A stretch of DNA of 64,000 nt from Lachnospiraceae bacterium KM106-2 (GCA_009731425.1 AP018794.1:2921960-2985959), one strand, 5' to 3'. Numbered from the stretch's first letter, positions 17,337-26,599 are shown. Notes: generated by a model not told the origin, from the letters alone. Program-made: numbers and translations.

Positions 17337-17618
17337 TTAGCAAGAAAACAGATTAAATGTCTTCCAGTATTCTTCAAATTGGTTATCGCGTTTTGCTCGA
17401 TAATATAATCTTGCATGTTCGCTTGCAACATCTTCATTTTTAATTCTAAGATAAATATCGTCACGTTTCTTTGATATCAAATGTTTCGTATCACGATAAG
17501 AGTTCAGCCATTTACGAGCTTTCTTTTCCCATCCTAAAATATCTTCTTCCGTGAGCGTATCCCACTCAAGCATCTGAAACTTTACTTCTTCTAAAAACTC
17601 TTCTAATTCGATTTGCAT
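17337..17618 (-). CDS. Hypothetical protein downstream of nadE
   Basis: 93 residues, not recognised. Acidic N-terminal helix (IELEEFLEEVKFQMLEW) followed by a charged, probably all-helical body, with no membrane segment or signal. Ribosome site TTGAGGTAAG before ATG 17618. It starts 13 bp after nadE stops and ends in a terminator, so it is almost certainly translated from the nadE transcript. No function is assigned. Confidence 0.6.
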   Translation of the reverse strand: MQIELEEFLEEVKFQMLEWDTLTEEDILGWEKKARKWLNSYRDTKHLISKKRDDIYLRIKNEDVASEHARLYYRAKRDNQFEEYWKTFNLFSC

Positions 17619-17631
17619 ATACTTACCTCAA

Positions 17632-19563
17632 TTATTTATTTGCAGGGTCAAACTGCTCAATTTCATCAATCCAGATTCTAACGCAAGCATCACTTGGCAT
17701 TCTCCAATCACCACGTGGAGATAATGCAACAGATCCTACCTTTGGTCCATCTGGTAAACAAGAACGCTTGAATTGTTGTGAGAAAAATCTCCAATAGAAT
17801 TTCTTTAACCATTTATAGATGGTAGCTTCATCATAATCTCCATTATATGCATACACAGCCAAATGAAAGATCTTCCTTGGTGAATAACCAAAACGCATAA
17901 TATAATATAAAAAGAAATCATGCAATTCATATGGTCCCACGATATCTTCTGTCTTTTGAGAAATAACTCCATCTTCTGGTGGTAATAACTCTGGACTAAC
18001 TGGTGTATCTAATACATCAAATAAAATATCGTGGATCTTCGAATCGTTCGTAGTCGTTGCATAGTATTCCACTAAATAACGAACTAAAGTCTTAGGGACA
18101 GAACAGTTAACACCATACATCGACATATGATCTCCATTATAGGTAGCCCATCCAAGTGCTAATTCTGACATATCCCCAGTTCCAATTACCATACCATTGT
18201 ACTTATTGGCTGTATTCATTAAGATCATGGTACGCTGTCTTGCTTGCGCATTCTCATAGGTTACATCGTGCACATTCACATCATGGTCGATATCCCTAAG
18301 ATGAATTAGTACCGCCTCATTAATTGGAATTTCCAATAAGGTTGCTCCCATTTGTTTTGTCAACGAAACGGCATTCTTGTAAGTTCGATCTGTCGTTCCA
18401 AAACATGGCATAGTAACTGCAATAATATCTTTTCGATCTAATCCTAATTGATCATATGCTTTTGCCATTACAAGAAGAGCCAAGGTAGAATCTAAACCAC
18501 CAGAAATACCTATCACTGCTGTCTTGCAGTTTGTATGTTTTAGTCTCTTCTTCAAACCTGCTGCCTGGATATTAAGAATCTCCTCACAACGTTTCTCTCT
18601 TTGCTTCTTGTCAGAAGGTACAAATGGATGCTTTGAGACAAATCGAGTCAACGTAGTATCATCCTTCTTCATTGAAAACATAACTTTTTGATAATCATTA
18701 TTTAATTCGCAATGATAAGTTGACATCCGACGTCTTTCTGATACTAATCTATCAAGATCTATTTCTGAAACGACCATAAAGTTCTCTGTCTGGAATCGTT
18801 CTGATTCCGCGATCATCGTACCATTCTCATAAATTAAGTTATGTCCTGTATAAACAAGATCTGTTGTAGATTCACCTTCACCGGCATTACTATATACATA
18901 TCCGCTGATCAATCTAGCTGACTGATTTCCAATCAACTCTCTGCGGTAACTATCTTTTCCTGTTGTTTCATCACTGGCAGATGGATTGGCGATTACCGTT
19001 GCTCCTGCCAATGCATGACGAGATGATGGTGGAATTGGAACCCATACATCTTCACATATTTCTACACCTAACGTAAACTCTGGCATTTCTCTGCATGAGA
19101 ACAAGATATTAGTTCCAAATAACACATCTTTTCCATTTACAGAAATCGTGATTGGCTCTTCATTCCCTTTTTCAAAATGTCTTGCTTCATAAAATTCGGA
19201 GTAATTTGGGATATTGGACTTTGGAATCATTCCAAGAAGTTCTCCCTCATACATTACTGCCGCCACATTGTATAGCTTATTTTCCACCATAAATGGAAGT
19301 CCAACTACTACAACTACTTGTTTTCCTTTCGTTGCTTTCGTGATCTTCTCTAAGCCTTTCTCGGCCTGGCGCAATAATGTAGTTTGGAAAAACAAATCCC
19401 CACATGTATATCCAGTAATGCATAACTCTGGGAAAACAACCAGACGTACACCTTCACTAGTACATTTTTTTATCAGTTCAATAATCTGCTCTGTATTATA
19501 AACACAATCGGCAACCTTAATCGCTGGTGTCGCTGCCGCAACTTTCATAAAGCCCTGCTTCAT
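17632..19563 (-). CDS. nadE: Glutamine-dependent NAD+ synthetase
   Basis: 643 residues, the length of the two-domain bacterial/eukaryotic form. The N-terminal nitrilase-type glutaminase has the Glu-Lys-Cys triad: FPELCITGY (Glu45), IPKSNIPNY and VEICEDVWVP. The C-terminal ATP-pyrophosphatase has SGGLDSTLAL, followed by MPCFGTTDRT and GTGDMSELALGW. It converts deamido-NAD, ATP and glutamine to NAD, the last step of NAD synthesis, in the cytosol. ATG start follows AGGAGGTCAAAAG. Confidence 0.96.
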   Translation of the reverse strand: MKQGFMKVAAATPAIKVADCVYNTEQIIELIKKCTSEGVRLVVFPELCITGYTCGDLFFQTTLLRQAEKGLEKITKATKGKQVVVVVGLPFMVENKLYNVAAVMYEGELLGMIPKSNIPNYSEFYEARHFEKGNEEPITISVNGKDVLFGTNILFSCREMPEFTLGVEICEDVWVPIPPSSRHALAGATVIANPSASDETTGKDSYRRELIGNQSARLISGYVYSNAGEGESTTDLVYTGHNLIYENGTMIAESERFQTENFMVVSEIDLDRLVSERRRMSTYHCELNNDYQKVMFSMKKDDTTLTRFVSKHPFVPSDKKQREKRCEEILNIQAAGLKKRLKHTNCKTAVIGISGGLDSTLALLVMAKAYDQLGLDRKDIIAVTMPCFGTTDRTYKNAVSLTKQMGATLLEIPINEAVLIHLRDIDHDVNVHDVTYENAQARQRTMILMNTANKYNGMVIGTGDMSELALGWATYNGDHMSMYGVNCSVPKTLVRYLVEYYATTTNDSKIHDILFDVLDTPVSPELLPPEDGVISQKTEDIVGPYELHDFFLYYIMRFGYSPRKIFHLAVYAYNGDYDEATIYKWLKKFYWRFFSQQFKRSCLPDGPKVGSVALSPRGDWRMPSDACVRIWIDEIEQFDPANK

Positions 19564-19681
19564 CTTTTGACCTCCTACTCGATTGACCTACTTTACACAT
19601 TATAAAATTAGTCTTCTTAAAACACAAGATAATTATTCCAAGCGCTGATTCATTCTACCTTTGTAAGATAATTTTCAATGC

Positions 19682-19718
19682 AAAAGGGAAGTATTCATTT
19701 CTAAATACTCCCCCTTTT
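19682..19718 (-). terminator. Terminator of the chemoreceptor gene
   Basis: AAAAGGGAAGTATT pairs with AATACTCCCCCTTTT around a short loop. It lies just past the chemoreceptor stop at 19730. Confidence 0.75.
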
Positions 19719-19729
19719 ATATTAAGCCA

Positions 19730-21166
19730 CTATGCTTCTTTAAAATGCTCTTCCAATTCATCTGACGTACTTTTTAAGGTATTAATAGAGTTCGATAGGT
19801 TTTCCATCGCTGCGGATTGAGTTCCTATACTTTCCGTAATACCCACGATCACGGCTGCATTCTCCTCTGATGTAGCTACTACATTCTGTAATTCGCCTTG
19901 AATCGCATCAAACTCATTCTTAACACTTTCAATAATCTGATACTCTTTATTAACTACCATAGTTGCACCCTCGGTAGAAATATTGATTCTTTCAAGCACT
20001 TGAAGAAGATTTCCAATATTGGAAACACTGGATTCTGCAGCATCTGCTCCATCAGTAATTCGTTCTGCAACATCTTTTGTCGTTAATGCCAGTGTCTCTA
20101 TAATACTCTGAATATTATTTGCTGCCATACGGCTTTGCTCTGATAGATCACGGATCTCGTTTGCAACAACTGCAAATCCTTTTCCTTGTTCGCCCGCTCT
20201 AGCAGCTTCAATTGATGCATTTAAAGATAACAGATTGGTCTGAGATGCAATGGAATTGATCTGCTCTAGAATCCCTGTAATCTGATTCATTCGTTCCAAT
20301 AGATCCGTTGTGGCCTCTTTTGCTCCACCTACGGTATGAGCCATCATAGTGATGGATTCCTTTACATTTGCAGCTTCTTCATTACCTGCTACAACTGCGG
20401 CATTTACTTCTTGGAAACTACTTTCTAACTGCTCTGCATATTCATAATTTTTAGCAATTTGCTCTGTTGATATATTTACTTTTTCGTTAACACGGACAAT
20501 CGCCTGACTTGTCTCTTCTAATACCAGAGACATTTGATCTGCTGCTTGCTTTACAGATCCAGCTTCCTGCGTAGATAGACTTACTTCTTCCGTACATGCA
20601 GTCACTCCATCATTTATCTTACTTGCGATTTCATTTACTACCAGACCATTCTTCTTAATTATTTCTACTGTCTCATTTGCCTCTTCTATTTTTTCCTGAC
20701 CATAAGCAGTTCCAAAATACATTAAAATACAAGTAGCAATAAAAATAACAATTTTTGTTATTACTGAGACACGAGAATAGAAATCAATTACCTTATAATC
20801 AACAACTAAAGCAATAATACATGGCGTCATAAATGATAACGCGTAAACTTTAATCATTTTCTTATCAAAATATCTTACTGTCATTCCTAATGTTACAAAT
20901 CCACCAATAAAAGCAATTGAATTTCCTCCTGTTACTATGGAAAACAGTAATAATGCATATGACGGTGTTAAAATTAGGATTAGTGCCTTTTTATAATCAT
21001 CTATTTTTAGATGATAAGATACTGTAACAATAATTCCTGTGAGGACCATGACTGAAACTCCTTTGATCGTCTTATCTGTAAATGCATAGCTAAAAATAGT
21101 TGTTGTTGATAACGCAACAATACATGCCCATGCAATATACATATTAATCTTATGTACTTTATTCAT
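19730..21166 (-). CDS. Methyl-accepting chemotaxis protein, membrane-embedded sensor
   Basis: 478 residues. About six hydrophobic helices fill residues 8-155, with almost no outer loop. No Cache or other ligand domain is seen and there is no evident HAMP. The signalling domain (about 170-478) contains the invariant hairpin [43 protein letters not shown] in sections around residues 300-345. Receptors of this build may sense a membrane-linked or internal signal such as redox or proton state; that is inference. Monocistronic. Confidence 0.9.
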   Translation of the reverse strand: MNKVHKINMYIAWACIVALSTTTIFSYAFTDKTIKGVSVMVLTGIIVTVSYHLKIDDYKKALILILTPSYALLLFSIVTGGNSIAFIGGFVTLGMTVRYFDKKMIKVYALSFMTPCIIALVVDYKVIDFYSRVSVITKIVIFIATCILMYFGTAYGQEKIEEANETVEIIKKNGLVVNEIASKINDGVTACTEEVSLSTQEAGSVKQAADQMSLVLEETSQAIVRVNEKVNISTEQIAKNYEYAEQLESSFQEVNAAVVAGNEEAANVKESITMMAHTVGGAKEATTDLLERMNQITGILEQINSIASQTNLLSLNASIEAARAGEQGKGFAVVANEIRDLSEQSRMAANNIQSIIETLALTTKDVAERITDGADAAESSVSNIGNLLQVLERINISTEGATMVVNKEYQIIESVKNEFDAIQGELQNVVATSEENAAVIVGITESIGTQSAAMENLSNSINTLKSTSDELEEHFKEA

Positions 21167-21267
21167 TTCTTCCCTCGTCTTTCTTGTTCTTTCGCCATAT
21201 CCTATGTTATATCGACATTTTTTGATAAAGAATTAACCGATCAAAAATAGTTTATCCTTTTTCTCAT

Positions 21268-21500
21268 AAAAAAAAGGACGTTACATTAACTGTAACATCC
21301 TATCATTTCTTCGTAAAGATCCCCAAAATGCCGTCTCCTGTATTTTGAGTCCTAGCCCAAGCTAGGTGGGTCTCCGCAAGGTAAGCTTCTGTCTTCCACT
21401 ACAAGACGGTGGCCTGACATCGGCATACTAATATAGGAATCCCATATTCAATCATGTAGGTTCAAAATATCAAGAATCTCGAACACCCCAGGAATCTCTT
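21268..21500 (-). ncRNA. ssrS: 6S RNA with its terminator
   Basis: On the minus strand the transcript would start near 21500. Its 5' part GATTCCTGGGGTGT (21483-21496) pairs over 14 positions (with G-U pairs) with GCATTTTGGGGATC (21318-21331). This closes a long interrupted hairpin of the 6S type. GGTGTTCG after the closing stem and GGCAT before its 3' strand match the family's conserved ends. A terminator stem follows (21276-21300, GGA-GTTACA/TGTAAC-TCC) with a T8 tail (21268-21275). 6S RNA binds sigma-A RNA polymerase holoenzyme by mimicking an open promoter. Confidence 0.85.
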
Positions 21501-21507
21501 TACTAGT

Positions 21508-21536
21508 ATTATACTCAAAAATATGATTTTTATCAA
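21508..21536 (-). promoter_or_regulatory. Strong sigma-A promoter of the 6S RNA
   Basis: -35 TTGATA (21531-21536), 17-bp spacer, -10 TATAAT (21508-21513). The predicted start is near 21500, exactly at the 5' end of the folded RNA. The -35 overlaps the stop codon of the upstream kinase gene. Confidence 0.85.
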
Positions 21537-23017
21537 TACAAATCAGGGATATCTGTTGTACTAAATTTAAAACTTAAATTAGAACCTTTTCCCTTTGTGC
21601 TGCTTGCCTCAATAATACCACCATGTTTATTTGCAATTTCTTTTGCAATCATTAATCCAAGTCCTGTTCCATCTTTATTATTACTAATCTTTGATGTGTA
21701 GAATTTAGCAAATATTTTACTTAGTTCCTCTTCATCCATTCCAATCCCATGATCAATAATTGATATCTGGACCTTTTTCTGATTTGAATACATTTTTACA
21801 TGAATGCAAATCTCATTATTCTCATAAGAGAATTTCACAGCATTATCGACTACGGCAAGAAACATTTGTCTTAAGCGATCATAGTCACCAAGTACAAAAG
21901 CATAAGGACAATTCTTCTCATAATGAATTGTAATATTCTTATCTTTGCACATAACTTTTGCGCCACGGATCACATCTTCTACTACCTGGATGAGATCTAC
22001 CGGTTCTAATTCCATTTTAAAATGTGGATTTTCCATCTTCGCAAGCAATAAGAGATCCTGTATTAATCGTTCCATTCCCTTACACTCTATTAGCATACGG
22101 CCATAACACTGATTTAATTTTTTTTCATCCGTAACAACACCATCTACAAGACTCTCCACATAACCACGTAATACGGTCATCGGCGTACGAAGCTCATGAG
22201 AAACATTTGCAAAAAAGTCCATTCTCATCTGCTCTAAATCGTTTCGAGCCTTTTCGTTTTCCTCTAGACGAGTCGCCAGTATATCTACTGTATTGGCTAA
22301 CTTTGCAATCTCATCATTTCCTTTTACATTAGTTCTCTCTTCATAATGCCCCTCCGATAAACGCATTGCCGTCTTTCCAATTCCCGTGATCGGAGAGGTT
22401 AGTCTCTTTGCAAACTTAAGCGCAAGTAAGATAGATAGAATCAATGCTACTAATACACTCATTCCAAAAAGGAACATCACCTTTTTCATCTCATCTTCCT
22501 GTTGCTTAATCGGTGATATCAGTAAAACCGCACCAACGACATCCTGGTTATCATTATAAATTGGTGTTCCCATCATCATTGTAACATTATCGTAGATCTT
22601 ATTATATCCACTAGTACTATAAGTCTCTCCTTGAAAAGACTTTTTAATAACAAGTCTCTCATTTGGAGTAAGCTCCGATTCCTGATAATCTACGTTCACC
22701 ATAATTTTATCAAGCGGTTTCTTCGCGTCCGGATTCTTAATGATCCAGACATCACTGGATAACGATACACTTAGCATATCTAAATATGCTGCGTAATCCG
22801 TATAATCTTCTGATATTACATACTGCGATAACTGCTCTGATATACTTTCTACTTGCTGACTTAATAAATCTTTATAGGAATTTGTCACACTCTCTTTATA
22901 GACACTGACATAGATTAATGCTATCAAACAAGAAAAAACAAGAAGCAATATAGTAAAATACTTGCACACTTGATAGATTAGCTTACGACTCTTTTTCTCT
23001 TTTCGTAATTTCATCAT
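21533..23017 (-). CDS. Sensor histidine kinase (HAMP, PhoR-like)
   Basis: 494 residues. Membrane helices near 17-38 and 180-202 flank an outer sensor domain of about 140 residues. A HAMP domain follows (about 203-255), then HisKA with FFANVSHELRTPMT (His phosphoacceptor) and HATPase with DNAVKFS, DHGIGM and GTGLGL. It pairs with the response regulator ending 10 bp upstream (23028). Stimulus unknown. Start ATG at 23017 (an adjacent ATG codon follows), ribosome site AGAGGG. Confidence 0.92.
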   Translation of the reverse strand: MMKLRKEKKSRKLIYQVCKYFTILLLVFSCLIALIYVSVYKESVTNSYKDLLSQQVESISEQLSQYVISEDYTDYAAYLDMLSVSLSSDVWIIKNPDAKKPLDKIMVNVDYQESELTPNERLVIKKSFQGETYSTSGYNKIYDNVTMMMGTPIYNDNQDVVGAVLLISPIKQQEDEMKKVMFLFGMSVLVALILSILLALKFAKRLTSPITGIGKTAMRLSEGHYEERTNVKGNDEIAKLANTVDILATRLEENEKARNDLEQMRMDFFANVSHELRTPMTVLRGYVESLVDGVVTDEKKLNQCYGRMLIECKGMERLIQDLLLLAKMENPHFKMELEPVDLIQVVEDVIRGAKVMCKDKNITIHYEKNCPYAFVLGDYDRLRQMFLAVVDNAVKFSYENNEICIHVKMYSNQKKVQISIIDHGIGMDEEELSKIFAKFYTSKISNNKDGTGLGLMIAKEIANKHGGIIEASSTKGKGSNLSFKFSTTDIPDLY

Positions 23018-23027
23018 CTAACCCTCT

Positions 23028-23723
23028 TTAGTCATTTGCGATTTCGAATTTATATCCCATTCCCCAAATCGTCTTAATATTCCATCTTGGGTGAGGTACT
23101 TGATCTAACTTAGCACGAAGTCGCTTAATATGAGAGTCTACTGTACGACTATCACCATAATAATCATATCCCCATAGACTATCTAATAAATTATCTCTTG
23201 TAAAAACCTTATTCGGATTCCCTGCCAGAGTCCACATGGTCTCAATCTCTTTCTTAGTAAGTTTGATTTTCTCCTCTCCAATATAAAGAGAATATTCATC
23301 TAAATTTATCTTCATATCTTCAATAACTAATTCATTATCATGATTCATACTTTTTTGCACTGTCTTGAATCTTCTAAGTACGGCTCTTACTCTTGCCATT
23401 ACCTCACTTGGGCTAAACGGTTTTACTATGTAATCGTCTGCTCCAATATCTAAACCCATAATTTTCTCAAAATCTTCTCCTCTTGCACTGATCAAAATTA
23501 CAGGGACATTGGATTTCCTACGAATTCTACGACATACCTCATATCCATCCAGCTTAGGCATCATTACATCAAGCAGCACCACATTAGGATTATATTTTAA
23601 AAATTGTTCATATGCTTCTTCGCCATCAGAACTGACTAGCGTCTCATACCCTTCTCGCTTTGCATATGTTTCTAATATATCTGTAATATCTTGATTATCA
23701 TCTGCGATTAATATATACTCCAT
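23028..23723 (-). CDS. OmpR/PhoB-family response regulator
   Basis: 231 residues. The receiver has DD near the N terminus (LIADDNQD), phospho-Asp in VVLLDVMMPKLDG, Thr/Ser switch ILISARG and Lys in IVKPF. The C-terminal winged helix ends in RTVDSHIKRLRAKL and GMGYKFE. The downstream ATG of two adjacent ones is chosen (7 bases from GAGGAG); the longer frame to 23804 runs into the promoter. It likely regulates the divergent Ig-like gene through the repeats at 23806-23842. Confidence 0.92.
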   Translation of the reverse strand: MEYILIADDNQDITDILETYAKREGYETLVSSDGEEAYEQFLKYNPNVVLLDVMMPKLDGYEVCRRIRRKSNVPVILISARGEDFEKIMGLDIGADDYIVKPFSPSEVMARVRAVLRRFKTVQKSMNHDNELVIEDMKINLDEYSLYIGEEKIKLTKKEIETMWTLAGNPNKVFTRDNLLDSLWGYDYYGDSRTVDSHIKRLRAKLDQVPHPRWNIKTIWGMGYKFEIAND

Positions 23724-23805
23724 CATTTCTCTCCTCTTTCCAATTTCATTATAAAAAAGGGTATCTGTAAAAACAAGTAAAATTTTAAAATATCTTTTTG
23801 TCACA

Positions 23806-23842
23806 TTTATGACAGTATCTTGACTTTTTTATGACATATCTT
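23806..23842 (+). promoter_or_regulatory. Candidate response-regulator operator: 22-bp direct repeats
   Basis: TTTATGACA-g-TATCTT (23806-23821) and TTTATGACA-TATCTT (23828-23842) repeat at a 22-bp period, two helical turns. This is the usual spacing for tandem OmpR-family dimers. They sit between the regulator gene and the divergent Ig-like gene, the second overlapping the -35 zone of that gene. Confidence 0.55.
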
Positions 23843-23847
23843 TTCAA

Positions 23848-23853
23848 TATAAT
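23848..23853 (+). promoter_or_regulatory. -10 element of the divergent Ig-like gene
   Basis: Perfect TATAAT with no recognisable -35 at 17 bp (only a T run). This is the layout of an activator-dependent promoter whose -35 is replaced by the repeat at 23828-23842. Confidence 0.5.
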
Positions 23854-23886
23854 TGTAAAAAATTTATGAATGAAAGGACAATTTGT

Positions 23887-24561
23887 ATGTTTAAATTTAA
23901 AGGGTTACGTAAACACCTCATTACATTTTCTATTCTCTTTTTCTTCGTCTTATGTGTCAGTTTCATTCCAGTAAGCAAAATTCAGGCTACATCAACAGAC
24001 CAAGAGGGCCAAATGAATGCAGTCAAATTAACAAGTTATCGCAAAAAGCTCACAAAAGGGACAAAATATAAAATCAAACTAAAAAATATGACTCCTTACC
24101 TGGAAGCCACTTATAAATCAAATAACAAAGCGATCGCAACAGTCAATTCAAAAGGAACTATAACCGCTAAGCGTACCGGTACTACTAAAATTCTTGTTAC
24201 CATATCGGAAGATGATGAAGTTGTGCAAACATTATACTTAACTGTGATCGTTGGGAAGAAGGCTTATAGTATCCAATTAATTTCTCGAGATTCCATTACA
24301 TTACAGGTTGGGCAGAAGACCTTCTTAAAAACTTCTATTAAACCAAAAGACTCGGGCGAAGATCCCGTTTATCGAAGTACAAAATCAAGTGTTGCATCCA
24401 TTAATTCAACCGGGCTCATCCATGCAAAACATGTTGGCCAAACAACGGTATATGCTACACTTCTAAATAAAAAGTATGTCCGATGTATTATTAAAGTCGT
24501 TCCCCCCTCGGAGAGTGATGACTCAGAAACAACATATGCCCCAAAGGAAATAAGAAAATAA
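23887..24561 (+). CDS. Secreted protein with two Ig-like (Big_2) domains
   Basis: 224 residues. Signal peptide (hydrophobic run ITFSILFFFVLCVSFIPV, likely cleavage after IQA). Two Big_2 domains follow (about 43-122 and 124-205). Each has the W/Y-x-S-x-N/K-x-x-x-A-x-V/I-x-S/N-x-x-G core (YKSNNKAIATVNSKG; YRSTKSSVASINSTG). A short acidic tail ends the protein; no wall anchor is seen. Start ATG 23887 preferred over 23866 because GAAAGG lies upstream. Divergent from a two-component operon that may control it. Its stop abuts the converging transporter stop with no visible terminator. Confidence 0.72.
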   Translation: MFKFKGLRKHLITFSILFFFVLCVSFIPVSKIQATSTDQEGQMNAVKLTSYRKKLTKGTKYKIKLKNMTPYLEATYKSNNKAIATVNSKGTITAKRTGTTKILVTISEDDEVVQTLYLTVIVGKKAYSIQLISRDSITLQVGQKTFLKTSIKPKDSGEDPVYRSTKSSVASINSTGLIHAKHVGQTTVYATLLNKKYVRCIIKVVPPSESDDSETTYAPKEIRK

Positions 24562-25506
24562 TTATTGTATTAATGCAAAACATTTAAGAAGATAAATCCA
24601 AAAGGTAAGGCTGACCGATGAAAACAACGTTGTCAGTACAATAATACTAGATGTTAGTATTTCATCATTGTCCATACTCTGAGCCATCACGTAACAACTA
24701 GCGGTGGTTGGCGAACCAAGCATGATCAAGAGTGCAATCAGCTTTTGATCTTGAAATCCCATCCACACCGCAATTGGTAAAAACAATGCGGGTAACAAAA
24801 TAAGTTTAATGAATGAAGCCACAACTGTTGGCTTCATTTTATTTAGTGCCTCTTTTCCCTTAAATCCAATTCCAATCCCGATCAAGGCTAAAGGAGATGC
24901 CATATCTGCAAAATAAGATACTGTCTTTTTTATAATAAAAGGCATCGGCTCATATAAATGAAAAGCAGATAATACTAATCCTAACATGATCGCAATAATA
25001 ATGGGATTCTTAATTATATTCTTAAAAGCATCTCCTAATCCTGCTTTTTTCTTATTAGTCGCTCCAAACGTAAGCACAATAATAGAATAGATATTATAAA
25101 GAGGAACCGCTCCAATGATCATTAAAGGCGCCATTCCTGATGTTCCATACATATTCTTTATAAATGCAATTCCAAGAATTGCTGCACTACCTCGAAAAGA
25201 TGCTTGCACAAATGCTCCAGTTATCTCTTTCTTCAAAACGCATCTAGCGATCGCCCAGATAGAGAAGAAGCTAACTGTGGTAACTCCCATGCAGAATAAA
25301 ATATATCTGCCATCAAATACTTTCTGTATCTCTACTGAGGCAATATCTGATACGAGCAATAGTGGTAATGTAACCTTGAAATTAAATTGATTTAATATCT
25401 TCCCAAATTTCTCTGATAACATACCTTGCTGCTTTAAAAAATAGCCGATCAGAATTACTAAAAATACGGGGATCGTAGCATTTACACTAAACATAAAATT
25501 AGTCAT
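24562..25506 (-). CDS. AEC-family (auxin efflux carrier-like) transporter
   Basis: 314 residues. Around ten hydrophobic segments lie in two five-helix halves. The N-terminal half has TIPVFLVILIGYFLKQQGML, characteristic of the family, and the C-terminal half has GSPTTASCYVMAQSM with the conserved Pro/Thr-Ala. Bacterial AEC proteins export or take up small carboxylates such as malate or malonate; the substrate cannot be told. Start ATG 25506 with AGGTG; two earlier in-frame codons overlap the ribosome site. It follows the thioesterase gene by 25 bp and is probably co-transcribed with it. Confidence 0.8.
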   Translation of the reverse strand: MTNFMFSVNATIPVFLVILIGYFLKQQGMLSEKFGKILNQFNFKVTLPLLLVSDIASVEIQKVFDGRYILFCMGVTTVSFFSIWAIARCVLKKEITGAFVQASFRGSAAILGIAFIKNMYGTSGMAPLMIIGAVPLYNIYSIIVLTFGATNKKKAGLGDAFKNIIKNPIIIAIMLGLVLSAFHLYEPMPFIIKKTVSYFADMASPLALIGIGIGFKGKEALNKMKPTVVASFIKLILLPALFLPIAVWMGFQDQKLIALLIMLGSPTTASCYVMAQSMDNDEILTSSIIVLTTLFSSVSLTFWIYLLKCFALIQ

Positions 25507-25531
25507 TTGCATCACCTATGTACTGCAGAGG

Positions 25532-26005
25532 CTAAAATCCCTCTGCCCTTCTTGTTTTTCTAAACTCATTACGCTTAATTGCGCCTTCCCATTCAGCCTT
25601 TTCAGCTTCCGTCTTTATCTCCAGTCTTGGAACACGCACTGGTTTATCATTCTCATCTAATGCAACCATCACTAAATAAGCACGATTAATAGGACGTCTC
25701 ATTCCTGCGAAATCCTCTACATATGTGTCAACACGCACTTCCATTGATGTATTTCCAACATATGTGATCTTACCACGAAGAACAACTGTCTCATCGAGAT
25801 GTGCGCCTGCCTTAAACTGCAGATTATCTACTGCTGCTGTGATCACGTTACAACCGGCATGTCTTCTTGCAACTACACCTGCCACAACATCGATCCATTC
25901 CATTAGCTGACCGCCAAATAAGCGGCCTGCTCCATTAATATGCCTTGGCATTAAGAGCTGTACGTGCTCTGTTAGAGAATCTTCAGTACTTTTTAAAATT
26001 TCCAT
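25532..26005 (-). CDS. Acyl-CoA thioesterase (hotdog fold)
   Basis: 157 residues of the YciA/BACH type. HINGAGRLFGGQLMEWID carries the Asn and the Asp of the active site. DNLQFKAGAHLDETVVLRGKI and MEVRVDTYVEDF follow in the order of a single hotdog domain. It hydrolyses acyl-CoA in the cytosol; chain length is unknown. The gene has its own promoter and a strongly structured leader (26042-26105). The downstream AEC carrier suggests export of the released acid, but that link is inference. Confidence 0.88.
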   Translation of the reverse strand: MEILKSTEDSLTEHVQLLMPRHINGAGRLFGGQLMEWIDVVAGVVARRHAGCNVITAAVDNLQFKAGAHLDETVVLRGKITYVGNTSMEVRVDTYVEDFAGMRRPINRAYLVMVALDENDKPVRVPRLEIKTEAEKAEWEGAIKRNEFRKTRRAEGF

Positions 26006-26041
26006 CTTTATACCTACCTATTATTTCTTATAACTAATAAA

Positions 26042-26105
26042 AGAGATTATAAACCGTTCTTGTGATAAAATAAAGTCTTTACCAAGAACATAATTTATAA
26101 TCTCT
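26042..26105 (-). promoter_or_regulatory. Leader hairpin of the thioesterase gene, possible attenuator
   Basis: AGAGATTATAAA (26042-26053) pairs perfectly with TTTATAATCTCT (26094-26105). An inner GTTCTTG/CAAGAAC stem lies at 26056-26062 and 26083-26089. On the minus strand the 3' arm runs into TTTT. The predicted start site (about 26102) places the 5' arm at the very 5' end of the RNA. Confidence 0.55.
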
Positions 26106-26108
26106 TCT

Positions 26109-26137
26109 ACTATAATGAATTATACTCCCCAGTGCAA
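26109..26137 (-). promoter_or_regulatory. Promoter of the thioesterase operon
   Basis: -35 TTGCAC (26132-26137), 17-bp spacer, -10 TATAGT (26109-26114). It is followed at once by the leader hairpin. Confidence 0.6.
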
Positions 26138-26235
26138 TTCATTTATTCTTATGGACCAAGCCTCATGAAAACGCTTGTCTAAAAAAATTAATTTTTAACT
26201 ATGCAAACATCTTAACACCAAATAAAAAAGAATAC

Positions 26236-26253
26236 ACCACACTAAAGTGTAGT
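26236..26253. terminator. Short terminator hairpin
   Basis: ACCACAC-taaa-GTGTAGT with a T7 run on the plus strand and a T-rich stretch 5 bases on along the minus strand. It most likely ends the minus-strand gene at 26306. The rest of 26138-26305 shows no gene. Confidence 0.5.
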
Positions 26254-26305
26254 TTTTTTGTATTATTTTATCGTATTTCCATTATTTTTCTAATAAATAG
26301 AAAAT

Positions 26306-26599
26306 TTAGTCTTTCTCTATATTATCGCAACATATCTTACGTTCATAATTCATTATTTTCAACTTCTTTTGATAATATGTAATCTTTTTTCTAACGTCTT
26401 TCTTTACTGCTCTATACTCAGCCTCACTAACAACACCTTTCACACGATCCATAAATGTTATAAAATAACTCTTTTCCAAATCATTGATGTTTTGTTGTAT
26501 CCCCCTTTGGATGCGCTCGATCTTAGACTTTCTCTCTAGCCAATAATCACGATCCTGTTCTTCTCCTGTTAAACAACTTGGTCTATTATTACCTAACAT
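26306..26599 (-). CDS. Hypothetical coiled-coil protein
   Basis: 97 residues, not confidently recognised. Charged and helical, with four cysteines (two in ICCDNI at the end). The segment FMDRVKGVVSEAEYRAVKKDVRKKITYYQKKL resembles the coiled-coil tail of large serine recombinases (DRVSGxISExEF pattern). No catalytic domain is present nearby, so it is either a stand-alone coiled coil or a remnant. Start ATG 26599 with an AAGGTGG site is preferred over 26629. Confidence 0.55.
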   Translation of the reverse strand: MLGNNRPSCLTGEEQDRDYWLERKSKIERIQRGIQQNINDLEKSYFITFMDRVKGVVSEAEYRAVKKDVRKKITYYQKKLKIMNYERKICCDNIEKD

